Below are positions 8,842 through 17,685 of a stretch of DNA of 64,000 nt, one piece after another. Under the pieces are notes generated by a model, which was not told the origin of the DNA, ran no database searches, and saw nothing but the letters and a program-made list of their open reading frames with translations. How positions within the stretch are numbered: the stretch's first letter is position 1; each line of letters begins with the position of its first letter. Source of the stretch: an uncultured Rhodospirillaceae bacterium (lineage in GTDB: Bacteria > Pseudomonadota > Alphaproteobacteria > Rhodospirillales > UBA2165). The stretch is taken from positions 1 through 64,000 of the forward strand of contig CAJWAR010000019.1 of assembly GCA_913020445.1 (NCBI GenBank). Reading direction: 5' to 3'. The position numbers were made by a program, and so were the translations under genes.

Positions 8842-9672
8842 TTAGATAATAAGGCCACCGGCAGCTAAGACAATTTGGCCACTGATATAATTAGATTCCG
8901 GTGCGCAAAGCAAATAGACCGCATCGGCCGCCTCCTCAGGTGTGCCTCCACGGCCCAGCGGAATCATTTGTACCAGCGCTTTGGTCATATCAGGATGTAC
9001 GCCCATCGTAATTTCCCGGTCACCAACCTGCGCAACCGCCTCAGCATCACCCAAATCTTTGGTCATGCGGGTTTGGATGTAACCGAACGCTACACAGTTA
9101 ACATTGATATTGTACCGGCCCCATTCCTTGGCGAGTGTACGGGTCATACCGACCAAGGCCGATTTCGCCGAGGCATAGCCAATTTGTCCAGCATTGCCAT
9201 AAAGCCCGGCGAATGAAGAAATATTGACGACTTTGCGGTGAACGACTTCGCCAGCTGCTTTTTCATCTTTGGCGGCTTGGCGCATAACCTCGCCGGCACT
9301 GCGCAAAATTCTAAAGGGCGCCGTGACATGGACATCCATCATCGCTTGAAATTGCTCGTCGGTATATTTCTGGATGACGCCGTCCCAAGGATAACCGGCA
9401 TTGTTGACGATGATATCAATCGCGTTGAACCGATCGACAGCTGCTTTGGCGAAGCGGTCGCCAAAATCTTCTGCCGTCACATCACCGACAACGATCTCGC
9501 ACTCACGGCCCATATCTTCGACAATTTTTTTCGTCTCAAGAGCCGGCTCTTCAGTCAAATCATTAATGACCAGATTGGCCCCTTCGCTCGCCAGTTTGGT
9601 GGCGATGGCCTGACCAATACCGCGGCCTGCACCTGTTACAAGGGCGATTTTATTTTCTAACTTATTACTCAT
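8842..9672 (-). CDS. Short-chain dehydrogenase/reductase (SDR)
   Basis: A 276-residue classical SDR that should oxidise or reduce a hydroxyl/keto group with NAD(P). The cofactor motif TGAGRGIG lies at residues 13-20 and NNAG at 90-93. The catalytic Ser152/153, Tyr166 and Lys170 are all in place (YASAK). Asp38 after the second strand (VINDL) suggests NAD rather than NADP. The ATG start is preceded by AGAGGAAAAG. The gene is 21 bases upstream of the indolepyruvate oxidoreductase gene and 30 bases downstream of the CoA-transferase gene. In this setting a 3-hydroxyacyl-CoA or similar CoA-ester substrate is likely, but that is inference from the operon. Confidence 0.9.
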   Translation of the reverse strand: MSNKLENKIALVTGAGRGIGQAIATKLASEGANLVINDLTEEPALETKKIVEDMGRECEIVVGDVTAEDFGDRFAKAAVDRFNAIDIIVNNAGYPWDGVIQKYTDEQFQAMMDVHVTAPFRILRSAGEVMRQAAKDEKAAGEVVHRKVVNISSFAGLYGNAGQIGYASAKSALVGMTRTLAKEWGRYNINVNCVAFGYIQTRMTKDLGDAEAVAQVGDREITMGVHPDMTKALVQMIPLGRGGTPEEAADAVYLLCAPESNYISGQIVLAAGGLII

Positions 9673-9702
9673 GCGTCTTTTCCTCTGGTGTAAATATTTG
9701 GC

Positions 9703-10896
9703 TTAACTCGGAATTATGTTGGTTTCGCGCAATCCGTCCAATTCTGCTGCCGAATAACCGGCCTCAGACAGGATCGATTCAGTTTGCTCGCCATATTTCG
9801 GCGGAAAATTCAGGTCTGTTTTACCGTCTGGGAGATCAACCGCCATCGGCTGCATACGGATGGTTTGGCCATCCAGCGCCGTTGTCGTGGTCAATTTGCC
9901 ATCGAGTTCTTTGCGTTCAATCACCTGCGGAATGGTCGAAATCGGCGCACAAGGAATCGTCGCGCCACGCAAATCAGCCGCCAGTTCCGAAGTTTCAAAA
10001 TTGACCATGATATCGCCGATATCGCGCTGCAACTGTTCGCGGCCGGCCAAACGTCCGTTGTTGGTCACGCGGCCTTCATCTTCGAGGGAGGCGAATTTGG
10101 GGATAGCAATAAAGCGTTGCCACTGCACGTCGCTGCCTTGCGCCATAAAGATAAATCCATCCTTGGTTTTGTAGGCATTGGTCGGAATAAACTTGCGATG
10201 CTCATTGCCAGAGCGCGTGATCTCGGAATATTCGCAACCAAAATCAACCAGCGGCAAGGTCGTAATCAGCCAGGAGGCAGCGGCTTGAAACATTGAGACA
10301 TCAATCCGTTTGCCTTTACCCGTTTCTGCTTGCTCGGCTAAAGCGAGACAGACACCGGCATAGACTTCATCACCTGCTTTGAGATCAACCAGTGGAATAC
10401 CGGACAACGTCGGATCACCATCGGCATCGCCGGTGAGTTCCATATAGCCGGCCAAGGCTTGGATTACCGGATCATAACCGGGCACATTGGGAAACTCAGG
10501 ACCCAGCGCGGATATGCCGGCCCAGATTAAATCCGGTTTGACGGCAGACAGCGTTTCATAATCAATACCGAGACTTTCATAGCGGCTTGGCACCGTGTTG
10601 CAGCAGAAAATATCAACATCGAGCTCTTTAATAATCCGCTTGAGGGCGTCCTGCCCCTCTTTTTCTTTGAGATTAAGGGCAATCGCTTCCTTGCCGACAT
10701 TGGGCGCGATGAAATAGGAATGACGATCTTCATCAGCGACTTTACTGCCGATATAACGATTGGGATCGCCGGGATTACCGCGACGTGAGGTAACCGCTTC
10801 GACACGGATCACCCGCCAGCCGAGCTGGGCAAAGCGCAGGGTTGCCGATGGCATGGATAATGCCTGCTCCATGGAAAGAACTGTGCGAGGTCTCAC
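9703..10896 (-). CDS. CaiB/BaiF family (family III) CoA-transferase
   Basis: A 397-residue family III CoA-transferase, which moves CoA from one carboxylic acid to another. An N-terminal nucleotide-like fold holds [15 protein letters not shown], and the catalytic Asp is Asp171 in PLVDLKAG, matching Asp169 of formyl-CoA transferase. [14 protein letters not shown] follows as usual. The start codon is GTG (10896), overlapping the stop of the molybdenum hydroxylase large-subunit gene by four bases, which indicates translational coupling. The N-terminus is slightly short against relatives. It probably activates the acid entering the pathway or recycles CoA. The acid is not identifiable from sequence. 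Confidence 0.9.
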   Translation of the reverse strand: MRPRTVLSMEQALSMPSATLRFAQLGWRVIRVEAVTSRRGNPGDPNRYIGSKVADEDRHSYFIAPNVGKEAIALNLKEKEGQDALKRIIKELDVDIFCCNTVPSRYESLGIDYETLSAVKPDLIWAGISALGPEFPNVPGYDPVIQALAGYMELTGDADGDPTLSGIPLVDLKAGDEVYAGVCLALAEQAETGKGKRIDVSMFQAAASWLITTLPLVDFGCEYSEITRSGNEHRKFIPTNAYKTKDGFIFMAQGSDVQWQRFIAIPKFASLEDEGRVTNNGRLAGREQLQRDIGDIMVNFETSELAADLRGATIPCAPISTIPQVIERKELDGKLTTTTALDGQTIRMQPMAVDLPDGKTDLNFPPKYGEQTESILSEAGYSAAELDGLRETNIIPS

Positions 10897-13211
10897 TCAG
10901 CGGCCTCCACTTTATCGCCGTGGAGAGCACGAACGATTTTCTCCGGCGTGATCGGTGGATTATCGAAACGCACACCAATCGCATTATAAACCGCATTGGC
11001 AATCGAAGCGCCTGGAATAATGCACGGCAACTCCGATATTCCTTTGGCGCCGAAGGGTCCGGTTTCCTCATCATCTTCGATAAAGTGACACTCAATTTCA
11101 GGCATCTCCGGTGCAGTAACAACTTTGTAATCACGGAAGTTCGGATTTTTGACAATACCCTCTTCGATGATGAGCTCCTCCGATAGGCCGTAGCCGATAC
11201 CTTGAGCGATACCGCCTTCCATCTGGCCTTCGATGCCAAGTTTATTGATGACTTTGCCAACATCTTGGACGCAGGTCATTTTGTGCAGCTTCACGCCACC
11301 GGTCAGAGTATCGACTTCAAGCTCGGTGATGTAGGCACCGTGCGAATAAGCTGCCGAAATGTCACCAACATGGTTTTTGTCTTCAAGCTCGCTTGGCGGC
11401 TCATAGTATTCTGAAACCATCACCAGTTCAGCGTCATCACCGGCGAAATGCATCGCCCGCAACAAACGATCAAGCTTGGTAACCGAAACACCGTTGTCTT
11501 TTTGAACAACATGGCCACCCCGCAGATCTAACTGATCGGCGCTGACATTTGACTGGCGGGCAGCAGCGGCAAGTATCTGGTGCTTGGCTTTAACCGCTGC
11601 ATTGCGAGCTGCATTACCAGCGATAAATGTCGTCCGGCTGGCATGGACACCGACATCCCATGGGCCGATGGCCGAATCATTATTAGCGATAATGACATCG
11701 GAGGTCGGAATGCCGAGCTCTTCACTAACGAGCTGCGTGATCACGGCATCAATACCCTGACCAATCTCGGAAGCTCCAGTAATTACCGTTGCCCGGCCGT
11801 AATCATCCATCGTCAGGATCGTGCCACAGCCATCACTTTTATGGATTTTGGCGCCACCTGCATTATGAATAGAAGTCGCAATACCGATGCCTTGTCGAAT
11901 GCGGCCCGGCTTTTCACGCGCGGCCACATTGGCCGTATGTTTTTCGAGGAAATCGGTTTTTTCAGCGCCGATTTTAATGCAATCGGCCAAAGCTGCAGTT
12001 TTGAGCAAACTGTTTTGTGGGGTTCTCTCGCCTGGCTTCTGAGCGTTTTTAAGGCGGAACTCTATGGGGTTCATGCCGAGCTCTTCGGCCATCTTATCCA
12101 TCAACGTTGCCGTGACATAAGTCGCTTGGACATTGCCGTAGCCCCGAAACGAGCCAGCAAACGGATTGTTGGTGTAGACAGCTTTCGAATGAAACTCAAC
12201 GTTTGGAATGCGGAAATGACCGGTCATCGTCCGCATCATCACCGCAGGGATGGTAGCCCCCCAGGAGGTGTAGCCGCCATTATTCAAATACACATTAACG
12301 TCCCGGAAGGTGATGGTGCCGTCTTTCTTCGCCCCCTGCTTGATATAGACCCGGGCAGGCTGGCGGGTTGGCGAAGCTATAAATTCTTCCTCCCGTGAGA
12401 AAAACAGTTTCACCGGACGGCGGGCTTTTTTCGCCAGATATACTGCGATCGGTTCAAACGGATAGACATCCAGTTTAGAGCCAAAGGCGCCGCCAACCGG
12501 CGGCTGAATAACCCGAATATCACCGGCTGGAATATCAAGCGCCGGAGCCAAATCCATTTTGTAGTTATAGGGATATTGAGTTTGCGTATAGATCGTCAGC
12601 TTGCCATGGGTATCGAAATCAGCAATGACGCAGCCGGGACCCATGCAAGTGTGGGTGACGTAATGGAGCTCGTATTTCTCTTCGAGCACAATATCTGAGT
12701 CTTTTTCTGCCTTTTTTATATCGCCGTGATCAAAATCGAAGGTCAAGCTGAGATTGCCCGGCTTGTTATCGTGAATGAGCGGCGCATCGTCTTTCAGCGC
12801 CTCTTCCGGGTCAAACACGGTGGGTAAATCTTCATACTCGACTTTAATAAGATTTAGCGCTTCATCGACCGCTTCTTCGGTCTCACCGGCAACACCGGCA
12901 ATTTCGTCACGAATGCAGCGCACTTTGTCACCTTTGAGCGGTGGATTATCCTTCAAGACACCAATCAGGCCTTTCGGTGAATTCTCGGCAGTTGCAATGG
13001 CAACAATGCCCGGCACTTTCTCAGCTTCGCTGATATCAACACTTAGAATTTTTGCATGTACCCGGTCGGTTCGCTTGATCTTGGCGATCAGCATCCGCGG
13101 CAGCACCATATCGTTGATATAGGTGGTTTTGCCGACGACTTTGTCCGGCGCATCTGGTTTGGGAATTGGTTTTCCAATAAGGGTTTCTGGTTTTTCGACG
13201 ATCTGATCCAT
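10893..13211 (-). CDS. Xanthine dehydrogenase family molybdopterin-binding large subunit
   Basis: A 772-residue catalytic subunit of a molybdenum hydroxylase, which adds a water-derived oxygen to a carbon, often in a heterocycle or aldehyde. The a/b hammerhead domain is N-terminal. The molybdopterin region includes [14 protein letters not shown] and, at residues 354-359, SFRGYG. Neither CO-dehydrogenase signature (AYxCSFR or AYRGAGR) is present. Glu727 in GAKGISELP fits the conserved active-site Glu. I choose ATG 13211, with GGAGAG upstream, over a longer frame that would overlap the preceding gene. Genes for FAD and 2Fe-2S subunits lie directly upstream, completing an M-S-L set. The substrate is unknown. 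Confidence 0.92.
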   Translation of the reverse strand: MDQIVEKPETLIGKPIPKPDAPDKVVGKTTYINDMVLPRMLIAKIKRTDRVHAKILSVDISEAEKVPGIVAIATAENSPKGLIGVLKDNPPLKGDKVRCIRDEIAGVAGETEEAVDEALNLIKVEYEDLPTVFDPEEALKDDAPLIHDNKPGNLSLTFDFDHGDIKKAEKDSDIVLEEKYELHYVTHTCMGPGCVIADFDTHGKLTIYTQTQYPYNYKMDLAPALDIPAGDIRVIQPPVGGAFGSKLDVYPFEPIAVYLAKKARRPVKLFFSREEEFIASPTRQPARVYIKQGAKKDGTITFRDVNVYLNNGGYTSWGATIPAVMMRTMTGHFRIPNVEFHSKAVYTNNPFAGSFRGYGNVQATYVTATLMDKMAEELGMNPIEFRLKNAQKPGERTPQNSLLKTAALADCIKIGAEKTDFLEKHTANVAAREKPGRIRQGIGIATSIHNAGGAKIHKSDGCGTILTMDDYGRATVITGASEIGQGIDAVITQLVSEELGIPTSDVIIANNDSAIGPWDVGVHASRTTFIAGNAARNAAVKAKHQILAAAARQSNVSADQLDLRGGHVVQKDNGVSVTKLDRLLRAMHFAGDDAELVMVSEYYEPPSELEDKNHVGDISAAYSHGAYITELEVDTLTGGVKLHKMTCVQDVGKVINKLGIEGQMEGGIAQGIGYGLSEELIIEEGIVKNPNFRDYKVVTAPEMPEIECHFIEDDEETGPFGAKGISELPCIIPGASIANAVYNAIGVRFDNPPITPEKIVRALHGDKVEAAE

Positions 13212-13224
13212 CTGAGCTCTCCGA

Positions 13225-13692
13225 TCAACTGCGCGCGGCTTCGGCGACCGCATCAAAGATTTTGCGGTAACCGGTACAACGGCAAACATTGCCTTCTAAA
13301 CCACGCTGGATATCCCCCTCCGTTGGATTAGGATTTTTGGCCAACATATGTTTGGCCTGCATCACCATGCCGGGTGTGCAATAGCCGCATTGAACCGCGC
13401 CCTGATCGACAAAGGCTTGCTGGATGGGGTCCAGCCCGTCTACGGTTTGAACACCTTCAATCGTTTCTATCGTTCGGCCATCGCAATCAGCGGCATACAT
13501 CAGGCAGGAACATACGGATGCATCATCGACAATGATCGTGCACGCACCACATTCACCTTCACCGCAGGCTTCCTTGGCGCCTTTTAGATCAAGCTGATCA
13601 CGCAGCATATCAAGCGCCGACATGTCTGCCGGAACGCTCACCTGTCTCACCGCCCCATTGACGGTAAACTCAATATCAACTTTAGCTGACAT
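13225..13692 (-). CDS. Molybdenum hydroxylase small subunit, two 2Fe-2S clusters
   Basis: A 155-residue iron-sulfur subunit of the xanthine dehydrogenase family. The plant-type 2Fe-2S domain uses Cys43, Cys48, Cys51 and Cys63 (CGEGECGAC). The second, helical 2Fe-2S domain has CGYCTPGM and CRCTG. It carries electrons from molybdenum to the FAD subunit. The gene overlaps the FAD-subunit gene by 11 bases and stops 13 bases before the large-subunit start. Length and all cluster ligands are normal for the CoxS/XdhA type. Confidence 0.95.
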   Translation of the reverse strand: MSAKVDIEFTVNGAVRQVSVPADMSALDMLRDQLDLKGAKEACGEGECGACTIIVDDASVCSCLMYAADCDGRTIETIEGVQTVDGLDPIQQAFVDQGAVQCGYCTPGMVMQAKHMLAKNPNPTEGDIQRGLEGNVCRCTGYRKIFDAVAEAARS

Positions 13693-14530
13693 CGTTCAAA
13701 ATCTCCTCGGTCATTACGCGGATCAAATGCCGCCGATACCAATCAGATGCGCGAACATCGGTGATTGGGTTCACAGAACTGCTGGCGACTTCTCCGGCAG
13801 CGCTGATGGTTTCTTCGTCTAATTTTTTGCCTTCAAGGGCAACTTCGGTCTCAGCTGAGCGGATTGGCGTCGGCGCCACGGCGCCAAAAGCCACCCGGAC
13901 ATCTGAGATAACACCATCTTTAACCACACCGCCAACACTGACCGACGCCATGGCAATCTCCAGCGCCGGACGCGGACCAAATTTACCAAAGCCGCCTTTA
14001 AAACCAGCCGGCGGTACGGCGATATCAACACCGATCAGCAGTTCGTTTTCTTGGATGACGGATTTACCCGGGCCGGTAAAAAACTCGTTCAGCGGTACCT
14101 TGCGCGTTCCAGTAGAAGCAACCAAGACTACTTCGGCCTTATACATCAACATTGGCACGATACTGTCACCTGCCGGTGAGGCGTTGCAGATATTGCCGCC
14201 AATGCTGCTGGCATTGCGGATTTGATCACTGGCGAATTTGTCCGCCATTGTAGCCAGAACCGGCAGGTGCTCGGCAATAATAGCGTCGGTCAGTAAATCA
14301 GTAATCGTTGTCAACGCACCGATACGAATGGTATCGCCATCTTTGGAGATACCCCTCATCTCGGTGATTTTCTGAATATTAATCAACGTCGGTGCATAGG
14401 TCTTCTGGCCCGAACCGGTTTGCAGCATCAGATCAGTGCCGCCGGCGACAATCGTCGCTGGCCCCGCCGCCAAGGCAGCCGCCGCATCTTCGATGCTGCT
14501 GGGTGCGAGATAATTTTCGATATTACTCAT
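13682..14530 (-). CDS. Molybdenum hydroxylase FAD-binding subunit
   Basis: A 282-residue FAD subunit of the CoxM type. The flavin-binding N-terminal part has ATIVAGGTDLMLQ near residue 30 and GGNICNASPAGDSIVPML near residue 110. The C-terminal CO-dehydrogenase flavoprotein domain completes the fold. It takes electrons from the 2Fe-2S subunit and passes them to an acceptor such as NAD or the quinone pool. Start ATG 14530 has AAGGAG upstream. It is translationally coupled to the small-subunit gene by an 11-base overlap and lies 14 bases downstream of the mutase gene. Confidence 0.93.
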   Translation of the reverse strand: MSNIENYLAPSSIEDAAAALAAGPATIVAGGTDLMLQTGSGQKTYAPTLINIQKITEMRGISKDGDTIRIGALTTITDLLTDAIIAEHLPVLATMADKFASDQIRNASSIGGNICNASPAGDSIVPMLMYKAEVVLVASTGTRKVPLNEFFTGPGKSVIQENELLIGVDIAVPPAGFKGGFGKFGPRPALEIAMASVSVGGVVKDGVISDVRVAFGAVAPTPIRSAETEVALEGKKLDEETISAAGEVASSSVNPITDVRASDWYRRHLIRVMTEEILNDVS

Positions 14531-14544
14531 GTATAATTTTCTCC

Positions 14545-16149
14545 TTAGAACCTAATGGGTTCCTGGTAACGGCCAAATACTTCGACCATGGCGTCCGTCA
14601 TTTCGCCCACGGTGGCGTAGGCTTTAACGGCTTCCATGATAGCCGGCATGACATTTACGTCGGCCTTGGCGTCTGCTTTTAGCTGGGACAACGCTTTAGC
14701 CACTGCATCATTGTCGCGGGAAGCGCGTATTTTATTCAGGCTGTCGACTTGAAGTTCGGCATCTTTGGTGTTGTAGGCGTGGAACTCGACTTCTTTTTCC
14801 TCTTCTTCGTCGATGCGGAAACAATTGACGCCGACTTTTGGGAAGGCGCCTGAATCGATATCGAGTTGCATTTGGTAAGCCTGCTTCGAAACTTTAGCCT
14901 GAACGCGCCCGTCCCTCACCATTTCCACTATACCACCTTCCGCGTCGACTTCCGCCATGGTTTCTTCCATTTTGGATCGCATTTGATTGGTCAGGGTCTC
15001 CATATAATAAGACCCGGCCATGGGATCGACCGTATCTGTAAGTCCCATTTCATGAGTCAGCATCTGCATGGTGCGGAGCGAAATGCGCGTCGAATATTCG
15101 GTCGGAATTGTGTAGGCCTCGTCGTAGGAACAAAGCGCCATAGTCTGGGTGCCGCCGAGGGCGCTAATCAAGGCGTAATAGGCACCGCGCACGATATTCA
15201 GTTCCGGCTGTTCGAAGGTTAGACCACCACCACCACCACCGGCGATCATGCGCAACCACATGGATTTAGGGTCTTTAGCCTGCAAATCCTCTTTAACGAT
15301 CTTAGCCCAGAGACTGCGACCGGCGCGGAATTTAGCTACTTGTTCGAAAAGATTGCCGAATATATTGAAGTTGTATGATAGACGACCGGAAAATTCATCC
15401 ACATCCAAGCCCCGCTTCATCACTTCATGGGCGTAGGCTTTGGCGATAACGAAGGCGTAAGCCATTTCCTCGGCCGGATTACAACCGGATTCCCGGATGT
15501 GATAGCCGCAGACACTAACCGGTGAATATTTCGGCGCATTGTGCGCACAATATTCAATGGTGTCGCCAACCAGCTTGACCGAAGCGTCGACCGGGAAAAT
15601 CCAGGTGCCACGCCCGATGAATTCTTTCAGAATATCGTTTTGAGCCGTGCCGCGTAACTTATCGATGTCATAGCCACGTTTTTCGGCCATGGCCAGATAC
15701 ATGGCGATCAAGATCGCTGCTGAGCCGTTGATCGTTAGCGAGACAGTAATTTTTTCTAGATCAATACCGTCAAAAGCAATTTCAAAATCACGCAAAGAAT
15801 CAACAGCCATACCAACCCGGCCAACCTCACCCTCGGCCCGCAGATCGTCAGAATCCAGACCGGTTTGGGTCGGCAAATCAAAGGCCACGTTCAAACCCGT
15901 CTGGCCATTATCAATCAGGAATTTAAAACGCTGGTTGGTATCCACCGGATTGCCGAAACCGGCATATTGGCGCATGGTCCAAGGACGTTTGCGATACATA
16001 TCACGATGAATGCCACGGGTAAACGGATATTCCCCCGGCTCGCCAATGAATTCGATGCCGCCGCTATCTTCAACGCTTTGCTCGTTGTAGAGGGGTTGAA
16101 TCTCGATGCCGGACTCGTTGACGACTTTTTTAAGTTCAGGGCTGCTCAT
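14545..16149 (-). CDS. B12-dependent acyl-CoA mutase, large (catalytic) subunit
   Basis: A 534-residue methylmalonyl-CoA mutase-type TIM-barrel subunit without its own B12 domain; the cobalamin domain is the next protein upstream. It carries WTMRQYAGFG and FDLPTQTGLDSDD. Tyr62 and Arg180 are 118 residues apart, exactly as Tyr89 and Arg207 of Propionibacterium methylmalonyl-CoA mutase, which bind the substrate's free carboxylate. 2-Hydroxyisobutyryl- and isobutyryl-CoA mutases replace these residues. So I infer a dicarboxylic acyl-CoA substrate such as methylmalonyl- or ethylmalonyl-CoA. The gene overlaps the small-subunit gene by one base (TAATG). Placement in a catabolic operon with an acyl-CoA dehydrogenase and MaoC proteins suggests a job other than general propionate metabolism. 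Confidence 0.9.
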   Translation of the reverse strand: MSSPELKKVVNESGIEIQPLYNEQSVEDSGGIEFIGEPGEYPFTRGIHRDMYRKRPWTMRQYAGFGNPVDTNQRFKFLIDNGQTGLNVAFDLPTQTGLDSDDLRAEGEVGRVGMAVDSLRDFEIAFDGIDLEKITVSLTINGSAAILIAMYLAMAEKRGYDIDKLRGTAQNDILKEFIGRGTWIFPVDASVKLVGDTIEYCAHNAPKYSPVSVCGYHIRESGCNPAEEMAYAFVIAKAYAHEVMKRGLDVDEFSGRLSYNFNIFGNLFEQVAKFRAGRSLWAKIVKEDLQAKDPKSMWLRMIAGGGGGGLTFEQPELNIVRGAYYALISALGGTQTMALCSYDEAYTIPTEYSTRISLRTMQMLTHEMGLTDTVDPMAGSYYMETLTNQMRSKMEETMAEVDAEGGIVEMVRDGRVQAKVSKQAYQMQLDIDSGAFPKVGVNCFRIDEEEEKEVEFHAYNTKDAELQVDSLNKIRASRDNDAVAKALSQLKADAKADVNVMPAIMEAVKAYATVGEMTDAMVEVFGRYQEPIRF

Positions 16150-16550
16150 TATGCATTCTCCTTAATGAAGTCGACAATATCTTCGAGCTTAGAGCCGTTG
16201 GGGAAAATTCCATCGAGGCCAATTCGTTTAAGTTCAGCATGGTCCGGTTTGGGAACGCAGCCGCCGATCAGCCAAAGTTTATCTTTCAGACCATATTGAT
16301 CAATCAGCCCTTTGAGCTTGGTGCAAAAATGAATGTGAGAACCGGCAAGACTGGAAAGGCCGATCACATCAACCTCTTCTTTCATAGCCTGCTCGATGAT
16401 TTCACTGGGGGTTTTACGAAGGCCCGTATAAACCACTTCAAAGCCGGCATCCATCAGCGCGCGGACAACGACTTTGGCGCCGACATCGTGACCATCCAAG
16501 CCCGGCTTTCCGACAAGGATTTTAATTTTGCTATTGTCTGCGGCGATCAT
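16149..16550 (-). CDS. B12-binding small subunit of acyl-CoA mutase
   Basis: A 133-residue free-standing cobalamin-binding domain. The base-off/His-on motif DxHxxG is DGHDVG at residues 19-24, with His21 the expected cobalt ligand. LSSLAGSH and LIGGCVPK follow as in other mutase B12 domains. It forms the holoenzyme with the large subunit encoded immediately downstream. Its ATG overlaps the acyl-CoA dehydrogenase stop by four bases, so mutase and dehydrogenase are likely made together. Separate small subunits are typical of archaeal methylmalonyl-CoA, isobutyryl-CoA and 2-hydroxyisobutyryl-CoA mutases. Confidence 0.93.
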   Translation of the reverse strand: MIAADNSKIKILVGKPGLDGHDVGAKVVVRALMDAGFEVVYTGLRKTPSEIIEQAMKEEVDVIGLSSLAGSHIHFCTKLKGLIDQYGLKDKLWLIGGCVPKPDHAELKRIGLDGIFPNGSKLEDIVDFIKENA

Positions 16551-17680
16551 GTCGAGAGCTCCTTCGCGATAACGAGTTTGAGAATGTCACTGGTGCCGCC
16601 ACCGATCAGGATAAAGCGGACATCACGCAGAAAGCGTTGAATTGGGTATTCCATGGCATAGCCGTAGGAGGCAAAAATACGCGCGGCCTTGTCACAGATG
16701 GACGCGGCAGCCTCGGAAGCAAACAGCTTCGCCATTGAGGCCTCTTTGCGGTGCTCTTTACCTTCATCCAGCAATTGGGCCGCGTGGTAAACCAAATGCG
16801 TCGCCGCTTCCAAATCCGTCGCCATTTCGGCAAGTTTCATTTGTACGGCCTGGAAACGATTGATCGGCTTGCCGAATTGTTGGCGCTCGGCGGCATATTT
16901 AACCGCTTCATCAAGCGCGGCCCGGGCGATGCCCAAGCCAAGGGCACCGGTCATGATGCGAATTTCCGACAGCAGTTTTCGAAGATGGCCCTCACCGTCG
17001 CCGATTTCCTCGCTCAAGCAATGACTGTCCGGCACGAAGCATTCATCAAGGGCAAGCTCTGAGGTTGGTAGGGCCCAGACGCCCATTTTCTCAATCGTTT
17101 TGCCGACACTAATGCCTTCGAACTCTTTTTCGACCAGAAAGATCGATAGTAATTTTTCTTCACCGACACGGGCAAAGACGGTAAAGAAATCAGCCAGCGG
17201 CGCTGCCGTCACCCAAATCTTATTACCGTTCAACACCCAGCCGCCATCAACTTTTGTCGCTGATGTTGCGAGGCCGCCGAGATCACTGCCGGCATTGGGT
17301 TCGGTCATGCAAATCGCGCCGATCTTTTCCAACGCCAGCGCTGGCTTGAACAGACGCTCCTTAATGTCGTCATTGCCAAGCATTTCAAGGAACTTGGTTC
17401 CCATCATTGACTGCATCGAAATACAGCCGGCCACCGACATGGAGCCGCGCGCAATTTCTTCAACGCACAAACAAAACGTCACCAGATCGACGTTCGAGCC
17501 GCCAACTTCTTCCGGGTAACGCATGCCGACAAAGCCGAGATCAGCCAATTGCTTGACGATGTCGCGCGGATATTCGTGGGCGACATCGATGGCTTCCGCA
17601 TTGGGAATGATTTGCTCGTCAGTAAAGCGGGCAAAGGTTTCGCGGATGGCGATTTGTTCCTCGGTGAGATTGAGAACCAT
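16547..17680 (-). CDS. Acyl-CoA dehydrogenase family protein lacking the usual catalytic Glu
   Basis: A 377-residue flavoprotein of the acyl-CoA dehydrogenase family, of normal length. The flavin/substrate motif CMTEPNAGSDLGG lies near residue 127, and ERQQFGKPINRFQAVQ marks the C-terminal helical domain. The usual catalytic base sits in the motif YEGTS; here the segment is ILIGGGTSDI, so Gly361 replaces Glu. The alternative base of isovaleryl-CoA dehydrogenase (Glu254) also appears absent: by my alignment the residue there is Ile, with Glu one position earlier in SEIR. The enzyme may use another base, catalyse a different flavin reaction, or be compromised. It is coupled to the mutase genes by a four-base overlap. 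Confidence 0.9.
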   Translation of the reverse strand: MVLNLTEEQIAIRETFARFTDEQIIPNAEAIDVAHEYPRDIVKQLADLGFVGMRYPEEVGGSNVDLVTFCLCVEEIARGSMSVAGCISMQSMMGTKFLEMLGNDDIKERLFKPALALEKIGAICMTEPNAGSDLGGLATSATKVDGGWVLNGNKIWVTAAPLADFFTVFARVGEEKLLSIFLVEKEFEGISVGKTIEKMGVWALPTSELALDECFVPDSHCLSEEIGDGEGHLRKLLSEIRIMTGALGLGIARAALDEAVKYAAERQQFGKPINRFQAVQMKLAEMATDLEAATHLVYHAAQLLDEGKEHRKEASMAKLFASEAAASICDKAARIFASYGYAMEYPIQRFLRDVRFILIGGGTSDILKLVIAKELST

Positions 17681-17685
17681 GTTAT

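Noticed and set aside
11580-12398. A 272-codon plus-strand open frame opposite the molybdenum hydroxylase large subunit
   Set aside because: It lies wholly inside a well-supported gene on the other strand, has no domain or ribosome site, and similar antisense frames occur over most long genes here.
10893-14530. Aerobic CO dehydrogenase (CoxMSL)
   Set aside because: The subunit set matches, but the large subunit has SFRGYG instead of AYxCSFR or AYRGAGR, and no cox accessory genes are present.
14545-16550. 2-hydroxyisobutyryl-CoA or isobutyryl-CoA mutase
   Set aside because: The split subunits suggested it, but Tyr62 and Arg180 of the methylmalonyl-CoA mutase type are both retained.
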